A DNA stretch of 64,000 bases from Planctomycetota bacterium (GTDB lineage: Bacteria > Planctomycetota > UBA8108 > UBA1146), in NCBI GenBank assembly GCA_016776905.1, contig JADHSM010000004.1, positions 62,001-126,000 of the forward strand, in the 5' to 3' direction. Below, in pieces: positions 48,869 to 59,729 of the stretch (positions are counted from its first letter, which is position 1; each line of letters opens with the position of its first letter). The notes under the pieces were generated by a model. It was not told where the DNA came from. It saw nothing but the letters and a program-made list of their open reading frames with translations, and did not search any database. A program made the position numbers and the translations under genes.

Positions 48869-51013
48869 ATGTATAAACTTACGTGTGCACACTTTTTAAC
48901 TCTTGTGCTAGTCCTTGGGCTTCTGGCTCCATTCTCGTCTTCTATGGCGGGGACATCCCGGATCAGTTCTCACAGCAGTACTCGCAGCGTCGGTTCCAAT
49001 TCGTCTTTTGCATTGGAATTGGGTGAAAGAGTCATTGTCGTTCTCAAGGATGGCAGTGAAGTGATTGGCGAACTCATCGAGGAAGATGATGACAGCATTT
49101 CAGTGAAAAGTGTTTTCGGTGTCACCAGTATTGAGACTTCGCGTATCGAGAGTGTCATTCGCGGTCCTGAAGTGGATCGTAGAGAGTTCGCAAAAAGAGA
49201 AAAAAGCGCAAATCGCAGGGGATCAGCAAAAGCTTTTATTGATCTGGGAAAGTGGGCCACCCAGCGGGGGCTTGCAGACCGAGCGCGAGAGGCTTTCGAA
49301 AGAGCTTTGGCACTTGAACCTGGAAATGAAGAAGCACGTATCGGCTTGGGCTGGGGGCAGACTTCAGAGGGCGAGTGGAAAACCCCATCAGATGTGGCCA
49401 GCCTTATGATTAAAGGTTGGAGTCTCGACGCAGGGAAACTGTCGCCTCCCTCGCAAGGTAGATCAGGTAATCCGCCTGTGAGGCCACCGGTGACTCCTCC
49501 CGTAGTAAAAAAACCACAACCTCCTCAGGGAGGAACTCCTGAGTCTGTACTTGAGCGGCTCTCTCCTGAGCAGTTGGAACGTCGAAAGCGTGAACTGGAG
49601 CGTCGGAAGAAGGGCCGGGAGAAATTTGAAGAAAAGAAGAGACGAGAGTACGAAGGAGTGCCTTGGTCTCAAAGGAGTGTGATCAAATCACGAAATTGGA
49701 TCATTGAGTGTAATAGTACTCCTGAGGTTGCTCGGACTTATCAATGGATCATGGAAGCCCTCTCCAGCACCTTGAATAAGTTTTTTAAATCCAAGGAAGT
49801 TCGAAGTCAGAAACCACTCGTGAAGATCTACAGGAACCATGAAGAGTTCATGCTGAAGACCGGCATGGGTGGTGGAGTGGGGGGCTTTTATCAGCCTTCG
49901 TCGCAGAACGTGACCGCATATCACGGCACCTTTGGACTGACGGGGACCACCTACACCGTTCTCGCTCATGAAGGAACTCATGCATTCCAGGGTAAGAAGA
50001 TGCCCAATATGGGGAACTATCCGAATTGGTACATAGAGGGAATGGCGGTCTACTTCGGCGATGGATCGAAGTTGGATTACAAAAAGAAAAAGCTCGTCAC
50101 TGGTCTTATTCCTCGGGATAGGCTTTTTCATATTCAGGAAAAAATTCGGGATAATAAGCACACACCACTTTCAAAGTTGGATGGGCTTGAACGGAATAGA
50201 TTCAGCGGAACTCACTACGCAGATTCTTGGGCTGTCATGCACTTCCTGATCAATGGTCCGGAAAGTAAAAAGGGGCAACGCTTTCTGGCGGAATACTGGG
50301 TCATGGGCGAAAAAAGACCTGTCGAGCAAGGACAATTTAATATGTTGGCCGAAAAGTATTTTGATAGTGTGAGTGAGATGGAAAAAGTTTGGCAAGAGTA
50401 TGTACTCGGCCTCAAGCCAGATCCTGCAGGCGAAGTGGATGGCGATCGATTTTCTTCCATGGATTTCATGTTCTCCATCGAACGACCGGGTAAAGACTGG
50501 AAATATCTTCTTGTGGATATCGAGGACAGAGATCTGGTTCTTCTTCGTAAGGGTGATACCAGAAATGAGATTCGTGTTCGTTTGCTTTCCAAGTCTGACG
50601 AGACGCAGTCCCCTCAGGATTGGATCGATAACGATCTCTTACCCTCGATGCGTAAGAAGTATGACAAAGTTCAGCAGACAAAAGGTGAACTGGGTGGCCT
50701 TGCGGCATATGTTCTAGAGTTTGAAGATCGAGCACCTGCTCCTCCTGCTGAAAAAGAGGAAGAAGAAGCAAAGAAAGAAGGCGACGCTGGATCACGGAAG
50801 ATACAGGATCCTCCGAAGTCTCCAGATGACGTCAAAAAGCAGCCAGAAAAAGAGCCCTTCAAACCTTTGAAGTACAGGTCTTACATTCTCGTTGGAGTGA
50901 GTAACGCCTATGAACTGAGAGGGTCTTTCGAAGCGGCGGAGTTCGCGTCGTTGATCCAAGATTTGGAGTGGGTGGCTTTTTCTTTCGAAAAGATTTTGAG
51001 GAACCGCTGGTAG
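48869..51013 (+). CDS. Paralogous secreted gluzincin-like (peptidase MA/DUF1570-like) protein
   Basis: LGERVIVVLKDGSEVIGELIEEDDDSISVKSVFGVTSIE; TVLAHEGTHAFQGKKMPNMGNYPNWYIEGMAVYFGDGSKLDYKKK; same architecture as the upstream gene. Confidence 0.72.
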   Translation: MYKLTCAHFLTLVLVLGLLAPFSSSMAGTSRISSHSSTRSVGSNSSFALELGERVIVVLKDGSEVIGELIEEDDDSISVKSVFGVTSIETSRIESVIRGPEVDRREFAKREKSANRRGSAKAFIDLGKWATQRGLADRAREAFERALALEPGNEEARIGLGWGQTSEGEWKTPSDVASLMIKGWSLDAGKLSPPSQGRSGNPPVRPPVTPPVVKKPQPPQGGTPESVLERLSPEQLERRKRELERRKKGREKFEEKKRREYEGVPWSQRSVIKSRNWIIECNSTPEVARTYQWIMEALSSTLNKFFKSKEVRSQKPLVKIYRNHEEFMLKTGMGGGVGGFYQPSSQNVTAYHGTFGLTGTTYTVLAHEGTHAFQGKKMPNMGNYPNWYIEGMAVYFGDGSKLDYKKKKLVTGLIPRDRLFHIQEKIRDNKHTPLSKLDGLERNRFSGTHYADSWAVMHFLINGPESKKGQRFLAEYWVMGEKRPVEQGQFNMLAEKYFDSVSEMEKVWQEYVLGLKPDPAGEVDGDRFSSMDFMFSIERPGKDWKYLLVDIEDRDLVLLRKGDTRNEIRVRLLSKSDETQSPQDWIDNDLLPSMRKKYDKVQQTKGELGGLAAYVLEFEDRAPAPPAEKEEEEAKKEGDAGSRKIQDPPKSPDDVKKQPEKEPFKPLKYRSYILVGVSNAYELRGSFEAAEFASLIQDLEWVAFSFEKILRNRW

Positions 51014-51031
51014 CAGCCTTCCTTTTTAAAA

Positions 51032-51742
51032 TCAGTCTTTTTCAAGCTGCAGAGTCAGTTTCGAGTTTTCGTACTTGAGGGTTTTGACCCGTCTCTTCAT
51101 AAAGTGATAACTGATCAGTTCATCAATGAGCCTTGATACGACAGTTTTCGCCATGCTCTCCTTGATATATTCGCCTTCTTGTTGGGTGTAGATGAATCCC
51201 CATGTGTAGCTGTCCAATCTAATAGAGGCTACTTCTCCGTTTTCAATATGAAGATCTCCAGTCAACTTGAAGTTGAGGAATCTTCCACGTTGAAGAAATG
51301 AATGATTCTCACTTTCCTCAGGGACTCCTAGACTGGCTTGAATCAGAATCGAATTGTCAGGGAACCCGGCCCACCGTATACCACTGTTGGCTGCCAGGTC
51401 GCCCCGAGCGATCGCATCCAGAGTGAGTTTCTGGAAAGCCCAATTCCATTCTTCGGGGGTCATTGATATCGCTTCCTCACCCTTGAACCATGAGTCGGGA
51501 AGTTTGAATTCTTCCTTGGTGTCTGGCAGTGGTGGAAGAGGAATCGGCTCAGTAGGGAGTCCCCCCGACACGACCATCCATAAAGAGATCAAGAGGCCGA
51601 CACCCATCGTCAAAAACAGGACGGTCAGGCATCCCAGCACCTTGAAAATGGGGCGGGAGACTTTCTCCAGTGGATCAGGGACGCGATCAGGTTGATTTTC
51701 CATGAGGTGATAGACTTTCCAAAATCGGGGTTTAGAGGACAT
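51032..51742 (-). CDS. Hypothetical membrane-anchored protein
   Basis: One TM segment VLGCLTVLFLTMGVGLLISLWMVV; full-length ORF with no competing ORF of similar quality. Confidence 0.55.
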   Translation of the reverse strand: MSSKPRFWKVYHLMENQPDRVPDPLEKVSRPIFKVLGCLTVLFLTMGVGLLISLWMVVSGGLPTEPIPLPPLPDTKEEFKLPDSWFKGEEAISMTPEEWNWAFQKLTLDAIARGDLAANSGIRWAGFPDNSILIQASLGVPEESENHSFLQRGRFLNFKLTGDLHIENGEVASIRLDSYTWGFIYTQQEGEYIKESMAKTVVSRLIDELISYHFMKRRVKTLKYENSKLTLQLEKD

Positions 51743-51926
51743 GATGTGCCCTGAAATGGCCTAGTTGGAGGAAAAGTATCGAGTTTACATGGGAATTATC
51801 TCCTGAATGGCTCCCAGTAAAGGCCCGAAATCGATATAAGCACATCTATGGCCGGAGAACCCGACCTGTTGGGCGTCAGCGATCAGCGGGCTATCTCGCT
51901 GATTCGATCGGATCACGGGGGACTCA

Positions 51927-54900
51927 ATGCAAAACGGCGAGACTAACAATCGTTTTCAGGGGCGACTGGCAGGACTCGTAGATCCTGCTGATTCACAGAT
52001 TGTGGATGAGCACTTAGCACCGTTGCTCAGAGATTTTCTTGAGCAATATGATGCTGTATTGGATGAGTTGGATGATGAGAGCGTTCTCCGTCGATTAGCC
52101 GGAGATCTTCTCGCAACATTTAACCTGTTTTTGGATCGTTCCCGGGATCAGATTCTTGTGCGGATTTCTTCTGAGAAGAAAAGTGGACGAAAGTCTACGA
52201 GCACTTTTATCGATGTCGTATGCCAAGATCAGCCCTTTGTCGTAGATACCATTCAACTCATCTTGGAATGTAACTCTCTGGACGTAGTGAGCAAGCACTC
52301 TGCTAGTGCTCCAGTTGTTCGCGACGAGAATGGGCGTGTTGTCTCTATCGATGGGACTGCAACGGGTGCGGTTGACGAAATCATTTGTCACTTTGAAGTC
52401 GCACATACAAAAAAGACAACTGATTTGAGTGTTCTTCAGGGTGAGGTGCAGAACAGACTAGAGAAAGCATTCCTGGTCGTTCGAGATTACAAGAGAATGA
52501 AAGGTGTCCTTCTTGACTCCATCAGGAATATCAGGAAGTCGCCTTCGTTGGAATCGCAACCAGACCTTTTGGAAACTCGCGAGTTACTGGAATGGTTACT
52601 CCAAGATAATTTCGTCTTTTTCGGTGTCGAAAGAATGTCTCAAAGTGAGGATTCCGAATCAAATGTTTCACTACAGTTGGGTATTGCTTCTGAAGACGAG
52701 ACTGACAACGAATTGATCAAAAAGGCTGCGATCGGCCTGAAATCAGATGCTGCACCAGAAGGAATGCTCGTGTCCTTCAAGGGCTTTGGAGAGTCCCTCG
52801 TCCACCGGAAGGGAAAGATTGACCATTTCCTTCTTCGGGAAATCGGAGATGACGGCCAAGAGCAGTTCGTACACATCTGGGGACTCTTTACCTTTAAAGC
52901 TCTTCAGGTTCCAGGGAATCAAATTCCTTCGGTTCGTGGAAAGTTGGACTTGGTCGTTTCTCAGCATCCATTTCCACGGGGTGGGTTGCGTTTCAAATCC
53001 TACGAGACTGCCTTTAACTCGATTCCGGTAGAATTTCTGTTTGAAGCGGGAATCGCGAAAATCGAAGGCGTGATTCAGGCTATTCACTACGTGGAACGAT
53101 CGAGAGAAATCCACGGGCATATGGTGATAGAAGCTGATCGACGTAAAGGGCTCTACTTTCTGATAACACCTCGTGAGGGATATTCAGAAGAGCAGAGATC
53201 TCAAATCGAATCTATTCTCGTGGACATCACAGGAGCCAATTATTCTGATTCTCGATTCCATGTGGGTAAGCATGGAACTGTACTTCTCTCGTTCTTTCTG
53301 ACAGCCGCAAAAGCTTTGAAAGTTACGGAAGAAAATGAGATTCAGGAGAAGGTTCGTTTGCTCACCGGAACATGGTCAGAAAGATTACACCGTCATCTGG
53401 AAAAGGTAGAGGGTGTTGATTCCGAAGAGTTATTCTTACGATACAGAGATGCATTCCCTCGGGAATACCAAGTCTCTCACTCCCCGGAAGAAGCGTTTCT
53501 GGACGTGGAGTGTCTTGAAAAAGTACGAGCCCATTCCGGCCCAGAAGTGGCATTCAGTCTTTTTCGAAATGAAGGCGATGTCGAACGGAATTCGGCACGA
53601 ATCAGAATCTATCAACGAAAAAATCTACTGCTCTCTAAGACTCTGCCGATTCTCGATAAATTTGGCTTAAGCATCGTCGATCAAAATGCATACAAGGTGC
53701 GTCCAAATACAGGAGATGCCTTCACGATTGACACCTTTCAGGTTTACGGCATTTACGAGAACGATCATCCCCTCATTAAAAATAGGGACAACTTCCTTGA
53801 AGCGCTCTTGGCCATCTTTGAGGGAGAATCCAGTAGTGACGGTCTCGATCGCCTTGTGATAGAGGCTGGGTTGAACTATCGCGATGTTGACCTGATCCGT
53901 AATCAACTGCATTACATGCACCAACTTGGTCTTTCTACAACGGTTGCATTTGCTTCCGATACTCTTTGCCAACATACCGGTATTGCAGAGAGGCTTCTGG
54001 AATACTACTCCACCCGTTTTAATCACGGATTAGATTTATCTCTGGCTCAACGGAAGAGTAATTCGGAAGAGATTCTGGAGGATATCCAGAGAAGATTGAT
54101 TGAGGTGAGATCGAGTGCACAGGATCAGTTCCTTCGGAAAATCGTTGGAATCTTTGAATCCACTTTACGAACAACTCGATATTTGAATAACGACGTTGCC
54201 TTGCAGTCCTACAAATACGATTCCTCGCGTCTTCCGATGGGGCCACAGCCCCGGCCATGGAGAGAAATCTATGTGCATCACCCGGAAGTCGAGGGCGTTC
54301 ACCTTCGAGGTGGCCCCCTCGCTCGAGGCGGACTCCGCTGGTCTGATCGAGTGACCGATTTCAGGACGGAAGTTTATGGTCTGCAGCAGACCCAAATGGT
54401 CAAAAATGTTTTGATCGTACCGGTGGGGGCTAAGGGTGGATTTATTCTTCGACAGCCCGAAGCCAATCGTCAGCAACGTCGAGACCAAGCCGATCGCGTC
54501 TACCGTATCTTTATTGAAGGATTATTGAAGATCACGGATAACGTCGTCGACGCAGCCGTGAAGCATCCTGAAAATGTTATTTGCTGGGATGGTGAGGATC
54601 CTTACCTGGTAGTTGCTGCTGATAAAGGCACTGCTCACCTCTCCGATACTGCAAATGAGATATCAGAGAAGCATGGCTTTTGGCTAGAAGATGCTTTCGC
54701 CTCTGGAGGCAAGCATGGTTACGACCACAAAGAACTGGCCATTACGGCACGGGGAGCGTGGGAAGAAGCTAAAATCCATTTCCGCCACCTCGGAATTGAG
54801 CAAGAGAGTCAAGCCTACTCCGTCGTGGGTATCGGCGACATGAGTGGAGATGTATTCGGAAATGGATTGTTGTTAGCGCGTCGGGGAAAATTGCTCGCGG

Positions 54901-56714
54901 CCTTTAATCACCTCCATATTTTCATCGATCCTAATCCGGATGTGGAAATCGCTTACGAGGAGAGAAAAAGAGTCTTTGAGCTCGGGCGTTCGAATTGGTC
55001 AGACTATAATGCTGACCTTCTCTCCGAAGGGGGTGGGATTTTCGACCGCACCCAAAAGAGTCTCGAGCTGTCGGAACTTTCACGAGAGCTTCTTCAGCTT
55101 CCTGTCAAAGGCGATTTCAATCCAGAACAAGTCATCCAGGCCATACTCAAAATGCCTGTCGATATGATTTTTAATGGTGGAATCGGAACCTACATCCGAG
55201 CAGACCAAGAGCGCGATCAGGATGTCGGTGATCCTGCGAATAGCGCATGCCGAATACCGGCTTCAGCTGTTCGTTCCAAGATGGTGGTCGAAGGTGGAAA
55301 CCTAGGAGTCACCCCACAAGGTCGTATTCAAATATCTCGTCAAGGAACTTTGATCAACACCGACTTTGTTGATAACTCTGGCGGTGTTGACTGCTCTGAC
55401 CATGAAGTGAACCTGAAGACACTACTTTCCCAAGAAGTTCGATCTCGTCGAATCGGTTTTGATGAACGAAATCAGATTCTCGAAAATGTTCAGGAAGATG
55501 TTTGTGAACTCGTCCTCTCTAACAATAGAGATCAGGGTTTGCTCCTTGGCCTAGACGAAATAAGAAGTCACTCTGATCCATTCTCATTCGAAAGAATCAT
55601 TTCGGTTCTCGAAGATCGTGGCTTCATTAATCGTGTTGAGCAGTCACTTCCTACTCCTGAAGAGTTGGCTCAACGTCATGCTGAGGGACACTCCTTGACG
55701 CGCCCTGAGCTGGCCGTGATCGCCGCACACTCTAAAATGGATGTTTATCAGCGATTACTGCAACAACCAGAAGGCAGGGTTGCTGAAGAGAGAATGCTCT
55801 TTGAGTATTTCCCAGAACAGATTCGTCAGCGCTTCCCAGAAGCGATTCGAAGTCACCAATTGCGCAGAGAAATAGCGATGACTGTGATCACAAACAGAGT
55901 GATCAATCGCGCCGGTTCTTCCTTTTTCTTGGACATGGAGCGAGAAACGGGAAGATCCGTGGGACACGTGGCTCAGTCTTATCTCGTTGCGGATGATCTG
56001 GTGGGTGCGGAATCGATGCGAAAGGGAATCCACTCATTGACGCAGATCGACGCGGATGTGATCGACACCGCGCTCGTGAGGATCGAGGAGTGCCTCCGTA
56101 GGGCTGCTGCATGGTTGCTCAGTACTCATGACGACGATCGTCTCGGACGGATCGAATCATTGATCTCTGAAGGCGTGAGCCCCCTCCAGGAGTACGAGGA
56201 GTCGATCCCGGGTTGCCTCGCGGTTCCAGAGCAGGATCGTTTCAATAATTATGTGACACAGGCGATGGAGAGTGGATTTCCTCTCGACCTCGCGACTCGG
56301 TTGGCGAAATTCGAATATCTCACTGCAGGAGTTCGAATTCTCGACGTGAGCAATACTTCTGGGCTCAAAGTGGAAACTGTAGCCCGTGTGTATTACTTGC
56401 TCGGAAACGAGAGTGGCTTGCACCCGTTGGTCAGAAAGTGTGACGAATCGGTCTTCTCTGGCCGTTGGGATTCACTCTCAATGCGAATCCTCAGAAACAC
56501 GATCCTTGACGGCCTTTGGGCATTGGTGGCTAGAATATGTGAATCTTCGAAAGATTCTGACTCCATAAGCTGGATCGAAGAAAGCGTCGAAGCTCAAAGA
56601 TCGAGGCCTAGTTTCAGAGCGCTTGAATCAGATATTCGCAGGATTGGTTCAGAAGAGTTGAGTATCGCTTCAGTACAGGTACTGAGTGTGAGATTCCGTA
56701 GGTTGGTGGAGTAA
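51927..56714 (+). CDS. Large NAD-specific glutamate dehydrogenase (about 180 kDa bacterial type)
   Basis: GVHLRGGPLARGGLRWSDRVTDFRTEVYGLQQTQMVKNVLIVPVGAKGGF; SVVGIGDMSGDVFGNGLLLA; GGIGTYIRA; LINTDFVDNSGGVDCSDHEVNLKTLL. Confidence 0.95.
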   Translation: MQNGETNNRFQGRLAGLVDPADSQIVDEHLAPLLRDFLEQYDAVLDELDDESVLRRLAGDLLATFNLFLDRSRDQILVRISSEKKSGRKSTSTFIDVVCQDQPFVVDTIQLILECNSLDVVSKHSASAPVVRDENGRVVSIDGTATGAVDEIICHFEVAHTKKTTDLSVLQGEVQNRLEKAFLVVRDYKRMKGVLLDSIRNIRKSPSLESQPDLLETRELLEWLLQDNFVFFGVERMSQSEDSESNVSLQLGIASEDETDNELIKKAAIGLKSDAAPEGMLVSFKGFGESLVHRKGKIDHFLLREIGDDGQEQFVHIWGLFTFKALQVPGNQIPSVRGKLDLVVSQHPFPRGGLRFKSYETAFNSIPVEFLFEAGIAKIEGVIQAIHYVERSREIHGHMVIEADRRKGLYFLITPREGYSEEQRSQIESILVDITGANYSDSRFHVGKHGTVLLSFFLTAAKALKVTEENEIQEKVRLLTGTWSERLHRHLEKVEGVDSEELFLRYRDAFPREYQVSHSPEEAFLDVECLEKVRAHSGPEVAFSLFRNEGDVERNSARIRIYQRKNLLLSKTLPILDKFGLSIVDQNAYKVRPNTGDAFTIDTFQVYGIYENDHPLIKNRDNFLEALLAIFEGESSSDGLDRLVIEAGLNYRDVDLIRNQLHYMHQLGLSTTVAFASDTLCQHTGIAERLLEYYSTRFNHGLDLSLAQRKSNSEEILEDIQRRLIEVRSSAQDQFLRKIVGIFESTLRTTRYLNNDVALQSYKYDSSRLPMGPQPRPWREIYVHHPEVEGVHLRGGPLARGGLRWSDRVTDFRTEVYGLQQTQMVKNVLIVPVGAKGGFILRQPEANRQQRRDQADRVYRIFIEGLLKITDNVVDAAVKHPENVICWDGEDPYLVVAADKGTAHLSDTANEISEKHGFWLEDAFASGGKHGYDHKELAITARGAWEEAKIHFRHLGIEQESQAYSVVGIGDMSGDVFGNGLLLARRGKLLAAFNHLHIFIDPNPDVEIAYEERKRVFELGRSNWSDYNADLLSEGGGIFDRTQKSLELSELSRELLQLPVKGDFNPEQVIQAILKMPVDMIFNGGIGTYIRADQERDQDVGDPANSACRIPASAVRSKMVVEGGNLGVTPQGRIQISRQGTLINTDFVDNSGGVDCSDHEVNLKTLLSQEVRSRRIGFDERNQILENVQEDVCELVLSNNRDQGLLLGLDEIRSHSDPFSFERIISVLEDRGFINRVEQSLPTPEELAQRHAEGHSLTRPELAVIAAHSKMDVYQRLLQQPEGRVAEERMLFEYFPEQIRQRFPEAIRSHQLRREIAMTVITNRVINRAGSSFFLDMERETGRSVGHVAQSYLVADDLVGAESMRKGIHSLTQIDADVIDTALVRIEECLRRAAAWLLSTHDDDRLGRIESLISEGVSPLQEYEESIPGCLAVPEQDRFNNYVTQAMESGFPLDLATRLAKFEYLTAGVRILDVSNTSGLKVETVARVYYLLGNESGLHPLVRKCDESVFSGRWDSLSMRILRNTILDGLWALVARICESSKDSDSISWIEESVEAQRSRPSFRALESDIRRIGSEELSIASVQVLSVRFRRLVE

Positions 56715-56724
56715 GGGGACCGTT

Positions 56725-57618
56725 TTGTCTGCAAGTTCCAGGGAAGTCTCAAGAGTCCTCTGGGGAACACTATTGGCTAACCTTTTGGTGGCAATAGGCA
56801 AATTGGTCTATGGATATTCGAGTGGAATGTTGTCTGTGATAGCAGACGGCTATCACTCATTGTTGGATGCCTCTTCGAATATTGTGGGTTTGATAGGCTT
56901 TCGACTTTCCATCGCTCCTCCAGACGATGATCACCATTACGGACATCACAAGTTTGAGATTTTCTCTGCGATGGGGATCTCTTTATTGCTGTTTATTGCA
57001 GCATTTAACATTCTTCAAGCTTCTTTTCAGCGCTGGATGTCTCCAGAGCCTTTGGATCCGCACCCGTCCGGGTATTTGATTCTGGGTTTGACCATCTTCG
57101 TCACATTTTTTATCCACCGCTGGCAGAAGCGTAGAGCAGAAGTGCTCGATAGCGCCATCTTGCTGGCAGACAGTGAACATACGAAAGCCGACTTCTTAGG
57201 GTCTCTCGGGGCCATGATCGCTTTAGCCGCCGTTCGTCACGGCTTTCCTGAAGTCGATTTTTTGGTCGCACTTCTCATTGGGCTCGTGATTGCGCGATCA
57301 GGGTTTCGTATCGCGTTGCAATCCGCTGGAGTTCTTGCTGATCGAGCACCCATTTCTGCAGATTCATTGATCTCTATCGCTCAAGAGTTTTCTTCCGTGA
57401 AGCATGTGCACAGTGTGAGGAGTAGAGGTTTTGGTAGTGGGGTCTTTGTGGATATGAGTATTCAGTTAGATCCAGAACTCAGTCTCGATGCTGCCCATGA
57501 CATTGTTCACTTGGTCGAAGACCAAATCAGATCAAAAATCCCGGAGGTTCACGACCTCGTTATTCATGCCGAACCCTACTACAAACCTAAAGAGCGCAGA
57601 TCCAGCGAGCGATCCTAA
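56725..57618 (+). CDS. Cation diffusion facilitator (CDF) family transporter
   Basis: LLANLLVAIGKLVYGYSSGMLSVIADGYHSLLDASSNIVGLIGF, DDDHHYGHHKFEIFSAM, DSEHTKADFLGS; TTG start. Confidence 0.93.
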   Translation: MSASSREVSRVLWGTLLANLLVAIGKLVYGYSSGMLSVIADGYHSLLDASSNIVGLIGFRLSIAPPDDDHHYGHHKFEIFSAMGISLLLFIAAFNILQASFQRWMSPEPLDPHPSGYLILGLTIFVTFFIHRWQKRRAEVLDSAILLADSEHTKADFLGSLGAMIALAAVRHGFPEVDFLVALLIGLVIARSGFRIALQSAGVLADRAPISADSLISIAQEFSSVKHVHSVRSRGFGSGVFVDMSIQLDPELSLDAAHDIVHLVEDQIRSKIPEVHDLVIHAEPYYKPKERRSSERS

Positions 57619-58577
57619 ACCACTTCCCCCAAGAGCCAGGCACTGTAAACAAGAAGCAGCACTATTCCGTAGGTCCGAAGTGCTAGTTTCCCCTTCAGGA
57701 CTCCCTGCAGCAGGAGTAGCGACATCGTTAAGCCGGTCATTACCCACAAGTCGATGCGGAGGAGTTCGGTATCCATGGGGAGGGGGGCGATCAGTGTCGC
57801 AGCCCCCACGATTCCCAAGGTATTGAAAATATTTGATCCCAGTATATTTCCCAATGCGATATGAGTGGATCCTTTTCGCAGCGCTGATATGGAAGCGAAC
57901 AACTCGGGCGCTCCAGTTCCTGCAGCGACAACAGTGAGGCCTATCGTGGTTTCGCTAGCACCTAAGAGTCTCGCCAGATCACTTGCTCCCTGGACAAGAA
58001 ATTCAGCACCGATCCAAAGCCCGATCATGCCCGCGGAAAGTGTGAGGTAAGCCCAACGAGAATTTTTGGAGTCGATGAATTCTTCAAGATCCGAGTTTAC
58101 GGATTGGGAGCGCCCTCTTTTATAGTTAAGAACCATGACGAGCAGAAAGAGTGTTAGCAGAAACAAGCCATGTTGAATGGTCAGAATCGAAATCGAATTG
58201 TCTGATAATGCCCAATACAGCGTGCCAAGAAAAATGAAGGTGAGGAGATTAAGCACATAGGATTCTGCCTTTCCTCCGACGAGTCCTTTTTGATGTTTCC
58301 AGATAAAGATGACTCCGAGGACGACCCCGATATTGAAGATGTTACTTCCAAGTACGTTTCCGACCGTGAGTCCGGAACTATCTTCCATTTGCGCAAGGAC
58401 CGCAACTACGAGTTCTGGCAAGGAAGTGCCAGCAGCGACCACTGTCGTTCCGATGAAGAGAGGTGAGACTCGCCACCGAAGTCCGAGGTTTACGGCGGCT
58501 GAGATCAGTTTGTCTCCGGCGATCATAAGAATGAAAATGCCGAGAGCCAGACTGCCTGAAGAAGAGAGCCAGTCCAT
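57615..58577 (-). CDS. Calcium/sodium antiporter (CaCA family)
   Basis: GTTVVAAGTSLPELVVAVLAQ...GLTVGNVLGSNIFNIGVVLG and GLTVVAAGTGAPELFASISALRKGSTHIALGNILGSNIFNTLGIVG alpha repeats. Confidence 0.94.
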   Translation of the reverse strand: MDWLSSSGSLALGIFILMIAGDKLISAAVNLGLRWRVSPLFIGTTVVAAGTSLPELVVAVLAQMEDSSGLTVGNVLGSNIFNIGVVLGVIFIWKHQKGLVGGKAESYVLNLLTFIFLGTLYWALSDNSISILTIQHGLFLLTLFLLVMVLNYKRGRSQSVNSDLEEFIDSKNSRWAYLTLSAGMIGLWIGAEFLVQGASDLARLLGASETTIGLTVVAAGTGAPELFASISALRKGSTHIALGNILGSNIFNTLGIVGAATLIAPLPMDTELLRIDLWVMTGLTMSLLLLQGVLKGKLALRTYGIVLLLVYSAWLLGEVV

Positions 58578-58586
58578 CGTTAACCT

Positions 58587-59729
58587 TTAGAAGGGGGAGA
58601 AGAGAATACTGAAGAATGCGGTGACAGGTTCTTGTTCACGCAGATCTTCTGTTGAATCTCGCAGAAGTGTCAAAGTTTGACGGGCTTCATTGAACAGACT
58701 GGGATCCTTGATGAGATTGTAGAGAGTTCCGGGTCCTTCATTAATGTTGTTGCTGATGGTTTTTATAGCAGCAATAGAAGAAGACAAATCGTCAGCAAGA
58801 TTTTTACTGTGCAGTAACCTCGCCAAGAGACCCATGCCTTCAGGTCCTAGTTGCTCACTGGCATTTTTGAAGTCGCTTGAGATGTCGATCCATGCTTGAG
58901 CGAAATCTGGATCGTTAATCGCACGGCCTAGCAACCCTTTGGCTTGGTAGATGTTGTCCATGGATTCGGAGAGCTGTGTTATGAACGACCGCACTTCGGA
59001 ACGAGTTTTTTCGTCATTGAGAATCAAGCCGAGGGTTCCTTCCCCAGCAGATATTTTCCCCATTTCGGTATCCATATTAGTGAGGAGTCGATTGAATCGA
59101 ATCTGTTGATCAGACCCTTCACGGATGACGGACCCCATGATGCCTTCTCCGTCTCTCAGCGATTGGGTGAGAGACTCGAGGTTTTCAACGGTATTCAGGA
59201 ACTGCTTTTTTGCATCCGCACTCGTAAGAAGGCCTCCAAAGATTCCTTCACCAGAATCGAGCTTTTGGAGCAAGCTTGCGAGAGAATCGAGCCCGCTTTC
59301 AATACTTTCTTTGGTATTGTTGAGGAGATCCCCAACCTCTCCCAGAACGTCTCCTCCGGCAAGACCTCTGAGGTTGTCGATAGGAATGAGAGCTCCTGTA
59401 CCGGGTGTGTAGCGCAAGTAGGATCCACCTAGAGCACTCGCGGGAAGTACTTTAAATTCATATCCCTCGCGTGGATTCAGTTCTTGAGCGAGAATCACAG
59501 TGGCTACTGCGAGACCTCGCTTTTGATCGAGAACGATTTCGTCGACGACCCCTGCTCTGAGACCTCGGACTCTCACCGGATCACCAGATTTCATTCCGGA
59601 GACGTCTTCGAATCCCACTTGTAGTTCCAACGAGGATCCCGATGGGAACTCTTGCATGACAAAGGTGAGACCTCCGACGAGAGCCAGAGCGATGATGAAA
59701 ATACTACCAACGATGAAATCGCGAGTCAT
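58587..59729 (-). CDS. MCE/MlaD family lipid-transport protein
   Basis: N-terminal TM, LQVGFEDVSGMKSGDPVRVRGLRAGVVDEIVLDQKRGLAVATVIL MCE domain; helical C-terminus. Confidence 0.9.
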   Translation of the reverse strand: MTRDFIVGSIFIIALALVGGLTFVMQEFPSGSSLELQVGFEDVSGMKSGDPVRVRGLRAGVVDEIVLDQKRGLAVATVILAQELNPREGYEFKVLPASALGGSYLRYTPGTGALIPIDNLRGLAGGDVLGEVGDLLNNTKESIESGLDSLASLLQKLDSGEGIFGGLLTSADAKKQFLNTVENLESLTQSLRDGEGIMGSVIREGSDQQIRFNRLLTNMDTEMGKISAGEGTLGLILNDEKTRSEVRSFITQLSESMDNIYQAKGLLGRAINDPDFAQAWIDISSDFKNASEQLGPEGMGLLARLLHSKNLADDLSSSIAAIKTISNNINEGPGTLYNLIKDPSLFNEARQTLTLLRDSTEDLREQEPVTAFFSILFSPF

